Source: Firmicutes bacterium ADurb.Bin146 (lineage in GTDB: Bacteria > Bacillota > Clostridia > DUPQ01). Taken from it: DNA of 64,000 nucleotides. A model generated the notes under the pieces. The model had not been told where the DNA came from, searched no databases, and was given only the letters and a program-made list of their open reading frames with translations. Shown piece by piece: positions 53,492 to 61,462 of the stretch. Position 1 is the stretch's first letter. Each line of letters starts with the position of its first letter. The stretch is from NCBI GenBank assembly GCA_002070475.1, contig MWDI01000039.1, forward strand, positions 1 to 64,000. Reading direction: 5' to 3'. The position numbers and the translations under genes were made by a program.

Positions 53492-53914
53492 ATGGCAGAA
53501 GACAAAAGGATCATAAGCGCAGAAGAAAAGGCGAAAGCTATACGTAAAATGAAGATTGAAAAGGTAGTTACAGTATCTATACTGGTATTACTTATTTTAG
53601 GTATTGTGTCTGCTTTAATATTTAAGTCGATTGTAGGCACATGGTGGGCTGAAATTCAGGCAGACTCCACAACAACAGGAGCATATATATATTTTGGAGG
53701 AGATAAGACATACAAAACCTTTATGTACGGAGTGGAGGAATGGTCTGAAACTGGAACATACGAACTGAAGGGTACGAGCGTTAACGGCTATATAATATTT
53801 AATCCAGAGAGAGGGCAGCAGTATATAAGAAGGTATAATATCAGAGGTACTAGGTTGAAAATTTTCAAACCGGATGATACAGCTATTAGTTTTCTTCGCA
53901 ACAGGACCGATTGA
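53492..53914 (+). CDS. Small single-helix membrane protein of unknown function
   Basis: The 140-residue protein has a basic cytoplasmic start, one membrane helix (about 26-47) and an extracytoplasmic domain with strand-rich phrases GTWWAEIQADSTTTGAYIYF, EEWSETGTYELKG and YIIFNPERGQQYIRRY. It resembles small lipocalin-like or DUF5640-type domains, but I cannot confirm that. AAAAGGAG precedes the ATG. It follows rnfB by 50 bases, so it may be a seventh member of the rnf transcript, or independent. Confidence 0.6.
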   Translation: MAEDKRIISAEEKAKAIRKMKIEKVVTVSILVLLILGIVSALIFKSIVGTWWAEIQADSTTTGAYIYFGGDKTYKTFMYGVEEWSETGTYELKGTSVNGYIIFNPERGQQYIRRYNIRGTRLKIFKPDDTAISFLRNRTD

Positions 53915-53976
53915 TTATATTAATTAAAGAAGTTTTTAAACATAGTATATAATAATTGCATAGAAAATACACAGTG

Positions 53977-54005
53977 AAAAAAAGCTTTATGAATAAGCTT
54001 TTTTC
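53977..54005 (+). terminator. Terminator before gyrA
   Basis: An AAAAAGCTT/AAGCTTTTT hairpin with a TATGAAT loop and T run follows the small membrane protein. Downstream, TTGCCAA and TTGGCAA (about 54045-54061) form another short inverted repeat of unknown role, next to a TATAAT at 54073-54078 that may be the gyrA -10 box. Confidence 0.7.
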
Positions 54006-54118
54006 TTGTTTGAAATCGTAATTTCTTCATCATTCGAGGCCATTGCCAATGGACTTGGCAAGGTTAATATGATATAATAAGTAAGATAAAACTATTGAAA
54101 GTGAACTGTAAAAAAACG

Positions 54119-56596
54119 ATGGAAAATGAAAAATTAAATGATGTTTCCAAAATTATACCAGTAGATATAGAGGAACAGATGAGGAAAGCGTTCATAGAAT
54201 ATGCTATGAGCGTAATAGCAGACAGAGCATTGCCTGATGTTCGTGATGGGTTCAAACCAGTACACAGAAGGATACTATATGCGATGCATTCATTAGGATT
54301 TTATCCTGATAAATCCCACAGGAAATGCGCAGCTACCGTAGGTGAGGTTTTGGGTAAATTCCATCCGCATGGTGATGCTGCGGTATATGATGCAATGGTA
54401 AGAATGGCTCAGGATTTTTCTTTAAGATATCCTTTAATTGACGGACATGGCAACTTCGGTTCTCGTGATGGCGATCCGCCTGCAGCCATGAGATATACTG
54501 AATCTAGGCTTACAAAAATTGCTGTTGAAATGCTTGCAGATATAAATAAGGAGACAGTAGATTTTAAGTCTAATTTTGATGATCATGAAATGGAGCCAGT
54601 AGTACTGCCCTCTCGATTTCCGAATCTGCTTGTTAATGGCTCTAGCGGTATTGCAGTAGGAATGGCTACTAATATTCCTACACATAACCTAACAGAAGTA
54701 ATCGATGCTATTTCTGCGGTTATTAAGAATCCTGATATAACCATAGATGAACTGATAGAGATAGTTAAAGGTCCTGACTTTCCAACATATGGTACCATAA
54801 TGGGACGATCAGGCATATACCAGGCATATAAAACAGGAAAAGGAAGAATTGTTGTAAGAGGCAAAGCGGAAATAGAAGAACTTACAAATGGAAAGCAGAG
54901 AATAATCATCCATGATCTTCCTTATCAAGTCAATAAAGCAAAACTTATTGAGACTATTGCCAATATGGTTAAAAATAAAGCTATTGAAGGCATATCAGAA
55001 ATAAATGATGAATCAGACAGGAATGAAGAAATAAGAATCATCATAACCCTAAAAAAGGATGCGAATGCGAATGTAATACTTAACAGGCTATATAAGCACA
55101 CACAACTTCAGGATGCCTTTAATGTTAATATGCTTGCACTGACTCCTTCAAAAACCGGGTATGAACCGAAAATACTTAATCTTAAACAGATGCTTGAGTA
55201 TTACATAATGCATCAGGTCGATGTGATAAAGCGGAGGACCAAGTTTGATCTGGATAAAGCACAGACAAGAGCGCATGTATTAGAAGGTTTAATTAAAGCT
55301 GTAGACATACTGGATGATGTTATTGAAACAATCCGTAAAAGTGCTAATGAACCCGAAGCCAAGATTAATCTTATTACAAAATTTGAATTTACTGACAGGC
55401 AGGCACAAGCGATTGTAGATATGAGACTTGGCAGGCTTACCGGATTAGAAATATTAAAACTTCAAAGTGAATTTGAGGAGTTGAATGAAAAGATAAAATA
55501 CTATCTGAATGTCCTTGAAAACCAGGATGCAACTCATCAGGTCATAATAGATGAACTTGAAGTTATAAAGAAAAAGTACGGTGATGAAAGAAGAACTCTT
55601 ATTGAAGAGTCAGAAGAAGATTTATTGGATGAAGATCTAATTAAAGAAGAGACCGTAATACTTACCCTTACGAGATTTGGATACATCAAGAGACTGCCTG
55701 TAGATACATACAGAAGCCAAAACAGAGGTGGTAAAGGGGTAATAGGTGTTACTACAAGAGAAGAAGATACTATAATAGATATATTTACTACAAGCACTCA
55801 CAGCGTTCTTCTATTCTTTACTAACAGAGGAAAAGTATATAAGCTTAAAGGTTATCAAATACCGGAAGCGGGAAGAACAGCAAAAGGAACTGCTATAGTA
55901 AATCTTTTGGAACTGGATGCAAATGAAAAGGTTACCACAGTCCTGCCAATAGATAGTTTTGAAACCACACAGAATCTGTTTATGGCTACAAAACTTGGAT
56001 TTGCTAAAAAGACCCCCTTGGCAAGCTATATGAATATAAGGAAAGGCGGTATTATAGCAGTTACACTCAGGGATGACGATGATTTGATATCAGTTAAACT
56101 TTCCGAAGGAGATGATACTGTAATGCTTGTCACGAACAAGGGTAAAGCTATTAAATTTACTGAGGAAGATACAAGAGAGACTGGCAGGTCAGCAAAAGGC
56201 GTAATAGGAATAAGACTGGATGAAGATGATTATGTTGTCGGTATGGATCTTGTTAAGGATGAGGATACAATACTGATGGTTACCGAGAATGGCTTTGGAA
56301 AGAGGACTTATGTATCAGAGTACCCAATACAGAAACGTGGAGGTAAAGGGGTTATTACATATAAAGTGACCGAAAGGACAGGTGCGGTTATTGCTTCTAT
56401 GATTACGTCAGATGATGACGACCTTTTGCTTATATCACTTCAAGGAGACATAATAAGGCTAGATGCAGGTCAAATAAGCATATTATCGAGAGCCACACAG
56501 GGGGTAACCCTTATGAGGATTGAAGAAGAAAATGCTGTTGTTGCTGCAACAATAACCGATAAGGAAGAAGAAATAGTCGAAGAAGAAGAACAGTAA
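54119..56596 (+). CDS. gyrA: DNA gyrase subunit A
   Basis: The 825-residue subunit cuts and rejoins DNA. The active-site region [20 protein letters not shown], the quinolone-determining stretch [19 protein letters not shown] and catalytic tyrosine in [14 protein letters not shown] are intact. The C-terminal wrapping domain has the GyrA box QKRGGKG, which separates it from ParC. The start is uncertain: ATG 54119 and TTG 54095 both lack a clear ribosome binding site. The gene stands alone, about 43 kb from gyrB and on the opposite side of the origin, unlike the usual gyrB-gyrA pair of Bacillota. Confidence 0.95.
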   Translation: MENEKLNDVSKIIPVDIEEQMRKAFIEYAMSVIADRALPDVRDGFKPVHRRILYAMHSLGFYPDKSHRKCAATVGEVLGKFHPHGDAAVYDAMVRMAQDFSLRYPLIDGHGNFGSRDGDPPAAMRYTESRLTKIAVEMLADINKETVDFKSNFDDHEMEPVVLPSRFPNLLVNGSSGIAVGMATNIPTHNLTEVIDAISAVIKNPDITIDELIEIVKGPDFPTYGTIMGRSGIYQAYKTGKGRIVVRGKAEIEELTNGKQRIIIHDLPYQVNKAKLIETIANMVKNKAIEGISEINDESDRNEEIRIIITLKKDANANVILNRLYKHTQLQDAFNVNMLALTPSKTGYEPKILNLKQMLEYYIMHQVDVIKRRTKFDLDKAQTRAHVLEGLIKAVDILDDVIETIRKSANEPEAKINLITKFEFTDRQAQAIVDMRLGRLTGLEILKLQSEFEELNEKIKYYLNVLENQDATHQVIIDELEVIKKKYGDERRTLIEESEEDLLDEDLIKEETVILTLTRFGYIKRLPVDTYRSQNRGGKGVIGVTTREEDTIIDIFTTSTHSVLLFFTNRGKVYKLKGYQIPEAGRTAKGTAIVNLLELDANEKVTTVLPIDSFETTQNLFMATKLGFAKKTPLASYMNIRKGGIIAVTLRDDDDLISVKLSEGDDTVMLVTNKGKAIKFTEEDTRETGRSAKGVIGIRLDEDDYVVGMDLVKDEDTILMVTENGFGKRTYVSEYPIQKRGGKGVITYKVTERTGAVIASMITSDDDDLLLISLQGDIIRLDAGQISILSRATQGVTLMRIEEENAVVAATITDKEEEIVEEEEQ

Positions 56597-56645
56597 AAAT
56601 CCACAGACCTTGTGGAAAAAGAAATCATATAACATTCTAACCTAT

Positions 56646-56674
56646 AAAAATGCCCATAAACAAGGCATTTTTTT
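56646..56674 (+). terminator. gyrA terminator
   Basis: An AAAAATGCC/GGCATTTTT stem with a nine-base loop and T run. An additional TCCACA/TGTGGA hairpin (56600-56616) lies between it and the gyrA stop. Confidence 0.75.
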
Positions 56675-56683
56675 AGTATAAAG

Positions 56684-56779
56684 TTATCCACAGGCTAACC
56701 CTGTTTTTTGTGGATAAGTAGGAGCGAATTTAAATTTATACGATAAATAAGGTATAAATTTCGAATAAAGTTATCCACA
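56684..56779. other. Cluster of three perfect DnaA boxes away from oriC
   Basis: TTATCCACA at 56684-56692 and 56771-56779, and TGTGGATAA at 56709-56717, all exact nine-base matches. Two weaker copies lie just before (TGTGGAAAA, 56611-56619, eight of nine; AAATCCACA ending at 56605). Apart from the origin I found no other perfect box in the window. The cluster is in the 321-base gap between gyrA and the PadR gene, upstream of the PadR promoter. Confidence 0.85.
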
Positions 56780-56876
56780 GGGAGAATTAGGAACTATTGA
56801 TTAGTATTGGATATTACTGTTAAATATCTGTAAATACAACTAGCTTAAAAAAAAAGAAAATAATTTAAAAAATACC

Positions 56877-56905
56877 TTTACAGGCGAAGTATATTATATT
56901 ATTAT
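56877..56905 (+). promoter_or_regulatory. Promoter of the PadR operon
   Basis: TTTACA (56877-56882), a 17-base spacer and TATTAT (56900-56905), about 100 bases after the last DnaA box. Confidence 0.55.
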
Positions 56906-56947
56906 GTACTCCGTTAGATGATATACTCGGTGAAGGGAGGGATTAGA

Positions 56948-57295
56948 TTGATAATAGCATCTGATCTTATAAGAGGAAATACGGATACGATCATACTGGC
57001 AAGCTTGATGAAAAAGGATAGCTATGGTTATGAGATAAACAAGAACATATCAATAAAAACCGATGGCAAATACGAATTTAAAGAAGCTACACTGTATACA
57101 GCATTTAAGAGACTTGAAGAAGCAGGATTTATTACTTCATACTGGGGAGAGCAGAATGTGACTGCAAGGCGCAGATACTACTCTATAACACAAAAAGGAA
57201 AAGAGGAATATTTAAGACTTGTAAATGACTGGAGAAATGCAAAAAACATGATTGAGAAACTGATTGATACGGGGGTGATAGAAAATGGACAATAA
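56948..57295 (+). CDS. PadR-family transcriptional regulator
   Basis: The start is put at TTG 56948, seven bases after GAAGGGAGGG; an ATG at 56918 lacks a site. The 115-residue protein has the PadR winged helix: LIRGNTDTIILASLMKKDSY, YGYEINKNI and FKEATLYTAFKRLEEAGF, with ARRRYYSITQKGKEEY as the wing. It overlaps the next gene by 11 bases. PadR - DUF1700 - DUF4097 operons are widespread in Firmicutes, and the regulator normally represses its own operon. Confidence 0.9.
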   Translation: MIIASDLIRGNTDTIILASLMKKDSYGYEINKNISIKTDGKYEFKEATLYTAFKRLEEAGFITSYWGEQNVTARRRYYSITQKGKEEYLRLVNDWRNAKNMIEKLIDTGVIENGQ

Positions 57296-57911
57296 GTTAA
57301 AGGCGTACGTTGATAATCTATTTAAAGATGCGCCTGCAACGGTAAAGGCATATGAGGTTAAGGAGGAAATACTTCAGAATCTCAAGGATAAATATAATGA
57401 CCTTATTGCAGAAGGCAAAACAAAAGATGAGGCATACAAGATCGCACTAGAGAGTATAGGTGATTTGACGGAGCTGTTTGCTGAACTGGAGAAAGGTGTT
57501 ATGCATGATGATTCCAAGTTGCAGAAATATCTTGCGCTCAAGGCAGTAATAGCAATGGTATTTGTACTTGCTGCTGTACCGCTTGCAATGGCGTTCTCTT
57601 TTAAGAATGTACTGATAAATGTAATGATAACAGTCATACTTATAGCGATAGGCGTAATACTTGTGATATACAACAACGCGAATAAACCAGGTTATACCTA
57701 TAACAACAGCCAGGCTAATAGGATGGCTGAGATAGAAAGAAAGAAAAGCATAAGAAAATCAGTATCCGGATTTTTATGGCTTATAACTCTGATTATGTAC
57801 TTCATTGTGAGTTTTCAGACACATGCATGGCATCTGACATGGCTTATGTTCCTGCTTGCAGCAGCAATTGAATGCATATTGAATATCTGGCTTGGGCAAG
57901 CCAAAAAGTGA
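57285..57911 (+). CDS. DUF1700-like membrane protein (permease prefix domain)
   Basis: The 208-residue protein has an N-terminal helical domain (LKAYVDNLFKDAPATVKAYE and AYKIALESIGDLTELFAELE) of the permease-prefix/DUF1700 type, then four membrane helices in pairs (about 83-125 and 162-205). The function of the family is not known; it is thought to act in membrane or envelope stress handling with its PadR regulator. It overlaps padR and lies 8 bases before the DUF4097 gene. Confidence 0.8.
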   Translation: MDNKLKAYVDNLFKDAPATVKAYEVKEEILQNLKDKYNDLIAEGKTKDEAYKIALESIGDLTELFAELEKGVMHDDSKLQKYLALKAVIAMVFVLAAVPLAMAFSFKNVLINVMITVILIAIGVILVIYNNANKPGYTYNNSQANRMAEIERKKSIRKSVSGFLWLITLIMYFIVSFQTHAWHLTWLMFLLAAAIECILNIWLGQAKK

Positions 57912-57919
57912 GGTAAAAA

Positions 57920-59032
57920 ATGAATGCGACATCGTCAAAGATAATAAGGACCATAGCTATATTAGTAATAATATTTGTTATTATTGGTTTAGGCGCATGG
58001 TATGTTGTGGAATATGGATTTAACGGATCTAACGGATTCAGAGGATTATCTTTTTCAACTACTGGAAGACACAGGATTGAAGCTCTGACAGGCTCTTACG
58101 AAGAGAGAGAAAGATATGAAGAAGAAATAGATGGTATAAAACAGATTCAGGTTTACTGGATAACATCAGCAGTGGATTTCAAGGTATACGATGATGATTC
58201 CATACTGCTTATAGAGAGTTGCCAGCGGGAGTTAACCGAAGGAGAGAATCTTGCATATACCATAGAAAACGGTATATTGAAAATCAGGGAGCTAGAAGAT
58301 GAATCTAAGTTATGGATAGCTCCTAAAAAGGTTGTTATATACATTCCTGAAAATCTTTTAGAGTCATTGGAAGTATTAAAAAGTGACTGTTCTTTGACAG
58401 ATATAACTGCACAGGACATAACCGCGGATACTATTTATCTTGAATCCGATACCGGCAGGATTGATGTGAGAAATCTTACAGCAAGCCAGACAATTACTCT
58501 TGATACAGATACAGCTTCAATAACTGCATCAAATATAAAGGCTAAGAATATAGTAATTGACAGCGACACCGGAAGTATTGAGGTAAATAGAGCGGTTGCA
58601 GACACAAAAGCAGATATAGAGACAGACACAGGCAGAGTAGAAGTCAATGATATTACGACACCTACACTGTATTGCGATTCTGATACCGGCAGGGTCACAT
58701 GTACTAATTACACTGTTGATTCTATTACACAGAGTTCTGATACAGGAGCTGTTGAAACTGAAGGAACTTTCAAAACAGGTGACTTTAGAAGCAATACCGG
58801 AAGTGTAACTATGAAGTGTGCTACGTTGCCTGAAAGCATATACGCAAAGAGTGATACAGGATCTATTCATCTGTATATTGCAAGAAATGATAATCTGGTT
58901 GTTTCATACAAGACAGGTACAGGTGATTTTACTTCAGAATTCCCTGTACTGGTATCCTCGTCAGGAGACGCAGCAATAACCTTAAAGACTGCAACAGGCA
59001 ACATATATATAAAGCCATATGAAGCAGAATAA
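57920..59032 (+). CDS. DUF4097 beta-strand repeat protein, membrane-anchored
   Basis: The 370-residue protein has one N-terminal membrane helix (about 10-30) and a long external part built of repeats around a D-T-G/A motif: ESDTGRIDVRNL, DTDTASITASNI, DSDTGSIEVNRA, ETDTGRVEVNDI, DSDTGRVTCTNY, KSDTGSIHLYI. Each repeat is about 20 residues, as expected for a stack of beta-strands in a helix-like or adhesin fold. Last gene of the PadR operon, followed by a terminator. Confidence 0.88.
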   Translation: MNATSSKIIRTIAILVIIFVIIGLGAWYVVEYGFNGSNGFRGLSFSTTGRHRIEALTGSYEERERYEEEIDGIKQIQVYWITSAVDFKVYDDDSILLIESCQRELTEGENLAYTIENGILKIRELEDESKLWIAPKKVVIYIPENLLESLEVLKSDCSLTDITAQDITADTIYLESDTGRIDVRNLTASQTITLDTDTASITASNIKAKNIVIDSDTGSIEVNRAVADTKADIETDTGRVEVNDITTPTLYCDSDTGRVTCTNYTVDSITQSSDTGAVETEGTFKTGDFRSNTGSVTMKCATLPESIYAKSDTGSIHLYIARNDNLVVSYKTGTGDFTSEFPVLVSSSGDAAITLKTATGNIYIKPYEAE

Positions 59033-59055
59033 ATAGACAATAAAAGTTACAAACA

Positions 59056-59092
59056 AAAAACAGACGGCTTATGCGCTGCCTGTTTTTTTTTA
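59056..59092 (+). terminator. Terminator of the PadR operon
   Basis: An imperfect AAACAG-CGGC/GCTG-CTGTTT hairpin followed by a long T run, 23 bases after the DUF4097 stop. Confidence 0.65.
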
Positions 59093-59137
59093 CAGTATAT
59101 AATGATCATTGTTTTAGACATTAATTCTATGTATTAT

Positions 59138-60037
59138 TTATGCCTTCTTCTTAAAAATCCTAAATGACATTGGATATAAGCAGCCAGCAAATAGTATTAT
59201 GAGAAGGTATCTTATTCCGTCAGCAACAGGATTCTGATTGAACAGATCAAGAAGAGGCTGCTTCAAGAATGTCTTTATAACTATTACTATACCAAGGCCT
59301 ACAGCCAGTTTTATAGCCTGCTGCCACCATTTTGCCTTAACTTCAAAATGAGTGTATTTGGTATCAACGATTATTGAAGCAATAATACCTATACAACAAC
59401 CTAAAAGTTTCCATCCATTTTCTATCCCGTGAAGGTACTCAACTGAACCGGTTTTGTCAAATGAAAGAATTATCATTGCTATAGTTATAGCGATTGCAAC
59501 AATTCCATAAAGGTAAGCGTCACCATATTTATATTTATCAGCAACACGGAAAATAAAATAACAAAGAAGTAAAAGTGCAATTCCGACAGCTAAAGATGTA
59601 AATACATCTATAGGTGTATGGACTCCGAGATACATCCTGGAAAAAGCAACAAGAAGAGTAAGCACTGCCATGAAAATATATACCCATGATTTTTTAAGGA
59701 ACATTGCAATGGACCCAAAAAGGCTCACTCCCTGCTGTGTATGGCCTGATGGGAAAGAATAACCGGTAGCTGCTTCTACTGAACCTTCTACTGGTTTTGC
59801 AGCATTCTCATATGTCCATGGCCGCGGAATTTTAAAGATAAGTTTGAGCATTTGATTAACAAAAGAACCTAAGGTAAAGATAAAGAACATGCGATATCCG
59901 GATTTTTTATCTATGCACCAGATGACAGCTAGTATTATTACAGTAAAGAATAATTCTTCTCCCATTTTTGTAATCAGTAAGAAAAACTGATCAAAAAAAG
60001 GAGTCCTAATCTGTTCCAAGGTTTTTAATAATTCCAT
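59138..60037 (-). CDS. PAP2-family membrane phosphatase
   Basis: The 299-residue membrane protein has all three motifs of the type 2 phosphatidic acid phosphatase family: KIPRPW, YSFPSGHTQ and SRMYLGVHTPIDV, the last two with the catalytic histidines. Candidates for substrate are phosphatidate, undecaprenyl pyrophosphate or other lipid phosphates. GGGAGG precedes its ATG. It stands alone, converging on the DUF4097 operon. Confidence 0.9.
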   Translation of the reverse strand: MELLKTLEQIRTPFFDQFFLLITKMGEELFFTVIILAVIWCIDKKSGYRMFFIFTLGSFVNQMLKLIFKIPRPWTYENAAKPVEGSVEAATGYSFPSGHTQQGVSLFGSIAMFLKKSWVYIFMAVLTLLVAFSRMYLGVHTPIDVFTSLAVGIALLLLCYFIFRVADKYKYGDAYLYGIVAIAITIAMIILSFDKTGSVEYLHGIENGWKLLGCCIGIIASIIVDTKYTHFEVKAKWWQQAIKLAVGLGIVIVIKTFLKQPLLDLFNQNPVADGIRYLLIILFAGCLYPMSFRIFKKKA

Positions 60038-60093
60038 AAATACCTCCCAATGACTAAATATATTAATATTTTAACTTATGTCATGAGATTTTA

Positions 60094-60483
60094 CTATGTG
60101 TTTTTTATAAACTGCTCTTTACACTTTGGACAGGTTATCCTTATCTTTCCTTTGTTTTTTGGAACACGAATTTCAGTTTTACATTTTGGGCATTTGAAAT
60201 ATCTGTGTGTTTTATCTGAAAATTTCTTTTTAAAAGAGTAATATTTTCTTTTAATCGGATTCCAGAATTTTAAGAAAGCTTGGTTTTCTTTTGTTCTGGC
60301 CACAAAGTTTCTTGATAAAGAACGATATACCTGGTATATGGCTATAGCAAGGGATATATACATGAATATATTATTTCTTGTTATCAGATATATAAAAAGG
60401 AAAAAGATATAGAAAACCATCAATGCACGATTAAAGTTGTCCATACCATATCTGTTCATAAAAAATTCTCTGATTTTTTTCAT
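60094..60483 (-). CDS. Small membrane protein with C-terminal zinc ribbon
   Basis: The 129-residue protein has one hydrophobic segment or hairpin (about 19-52) followed by a basic stretch and a zinc ribbon: FKCPKCKTEIRVPKNKGKI then CPKCKEQF. The four cysteines form two CxxC pairs about 18 residues apart. CAGGAGATTTG is upstream of the ATG. Many Firmicutes encode such proteins and no function is assigned. Confidence 0.75.
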   Translation of the reverse strand: MKKIREFFMNRYGMDNFNRALMVFYIFFLFIYLITRNNIFMYISLAIAIYQVYRSLSRNFVARTKENQAFLKFWNPIKRKYYSFKKKFSDKTHRYFKCPKCKTEIRVPKNKGKIRITCPKCKEQFIKNT

Positions 60484-60551
60484 ATTTGTAAAACAAATCT
60501 CCTGCTTCTTTATTAATATATTATATCCTTGAATTATGAACTGTTTTTAAA

Positions 60552-61262
60552 CTAAATTACGGTTCCTCCATTCACTGAAAAAACTTGTCCCGTTATAAAG
60601 GAAGTTTTCTCATCTGCTAGAAAAAGAAGCATTTTTGATATATCCTGACATATGCCTATTCTGCCAAGCGGGATCATATCTTTCAATTCTGACTGTGAAA
60701 ATGTATTGTTCATATCAGTCTGTATTATGCCAGGTGCGACACAGTTAACATAAATATTAGATGGAGCCAGTTCTTTTGCAAGAGCTTTCGTGAAGCCTAT
60801 GACACCAGCTTTTGATGTAGAATAAGCTACCTCGCAGGAAGCTCCAGTAATTCCCCACATAGATGAAATATTAATTATGCAGCCTCTTTTTCTATTAATC
60901 ATGGAAGGTATCGTGCATTTACAGACATTGAATATACCCTTCAGGTTGACATTCATCAGTATGTCCCAGTCTTTTTCCTCCATTTGAGAAAGTAATCCTA
61001 TATACGAGATAGCTGCATTGTTTATGACTACGTCAATACTGCCGAATATTCTTTCGCCTTTTAAAACCATTTCTTTTACCTGCGAGTAATCAGATACATC
61101 TGCTTTTATAAACTCAATATTATTTTTAAAAGCTGTATATTCTGATTCATTAATGCATGTATTGTTAAAGTTTGCGATTACATTATATCCTGCTTTTAAA
61201 AAATCCAGAGATACTTGTTTTCCGATGCCTTTTGAAGCGCCGGTTATTAAAACTGTTCTCAT
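60552..61262 (-). CDS. Short-chain dehydrogenase, EF-P 5-aminopentanone reductase-like (YmfI)
   Basis: The 236-residue SDR has VLITGASKGIGKQVSLDF (cofactor site), NNAAISYIG, the catalytic serine in INISSMWGITGASCEVAYS, with YSTSKAG (YxxxK), and ALAKELAPSNIYVNCVAPG. The SSMWGITGASCEVAYS stretch is that of Bacillus YmfI, which reduces the 5-aminopentanone attached to elongation factor P. A FabG-type 3-oxoacyl-ACP reductase is the main alternative. AGGAGGAAGC precedes the ATG. It is monocistronic, with no efp gene in the window. Confidence 0.75.
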   Translation of the reverse strand: MRTVLITGASKGIGKQVSLDFLKAGYNVIANFNNTCINESEYTAFKNNIEFIKADVSDYSQVKEMVLKGERIFGSIDVVINNAAISYIGLLSQMEEKDWDILMNVNLKGIFNVCKCTIPSMINRKRGCIINISSMWGITGASCEVAYSTSKAGVIGFTKALAKELAPSNIYVNCVAPGIIQTDMNNTFSQSELKDMIPLGRIGICQDISKMLLFLADEKTSFITGQVFSVNGGTVI

Positions 61263-61408
61263 GCTTCCTCCTATCGATATGTTAGCACAAAATTTGGACT
61301 TTTTAAATATTAAGTATGTAAATGGCGAGTATATGAAAAAAAAGGAATAAAAATATAGGACAATTATAACATCTAGGGTGAATAAACTAATGAATAAATC
61401 CAGATATA

Positions 61409-61437
61409 TTTACAAATCAGGTATATTATTATATTCT
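61409..61437 (+). promoter_or_regulatory. Promoter of the PPC-repeat protein
   Basis: TTTACA (61409-61414), a 17-base spacer and TATTCT (61432-61437), 25 bases before the ATG at 61463, with CGGAGGGA as ribosome binding site. Confidence 0.55.
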
Positions 61438-61462
61438 TTACATAAGCAATCGGAGGGATATA

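Noticed and set aside
54045..54061. TTGCCAA/TTGGCAA inverted repeat before gyrA as a dedicated operator
   Set aside because: Short, imperfectly extended and unsupported by a known regulator; reported only as a note with the adjacent terminator.
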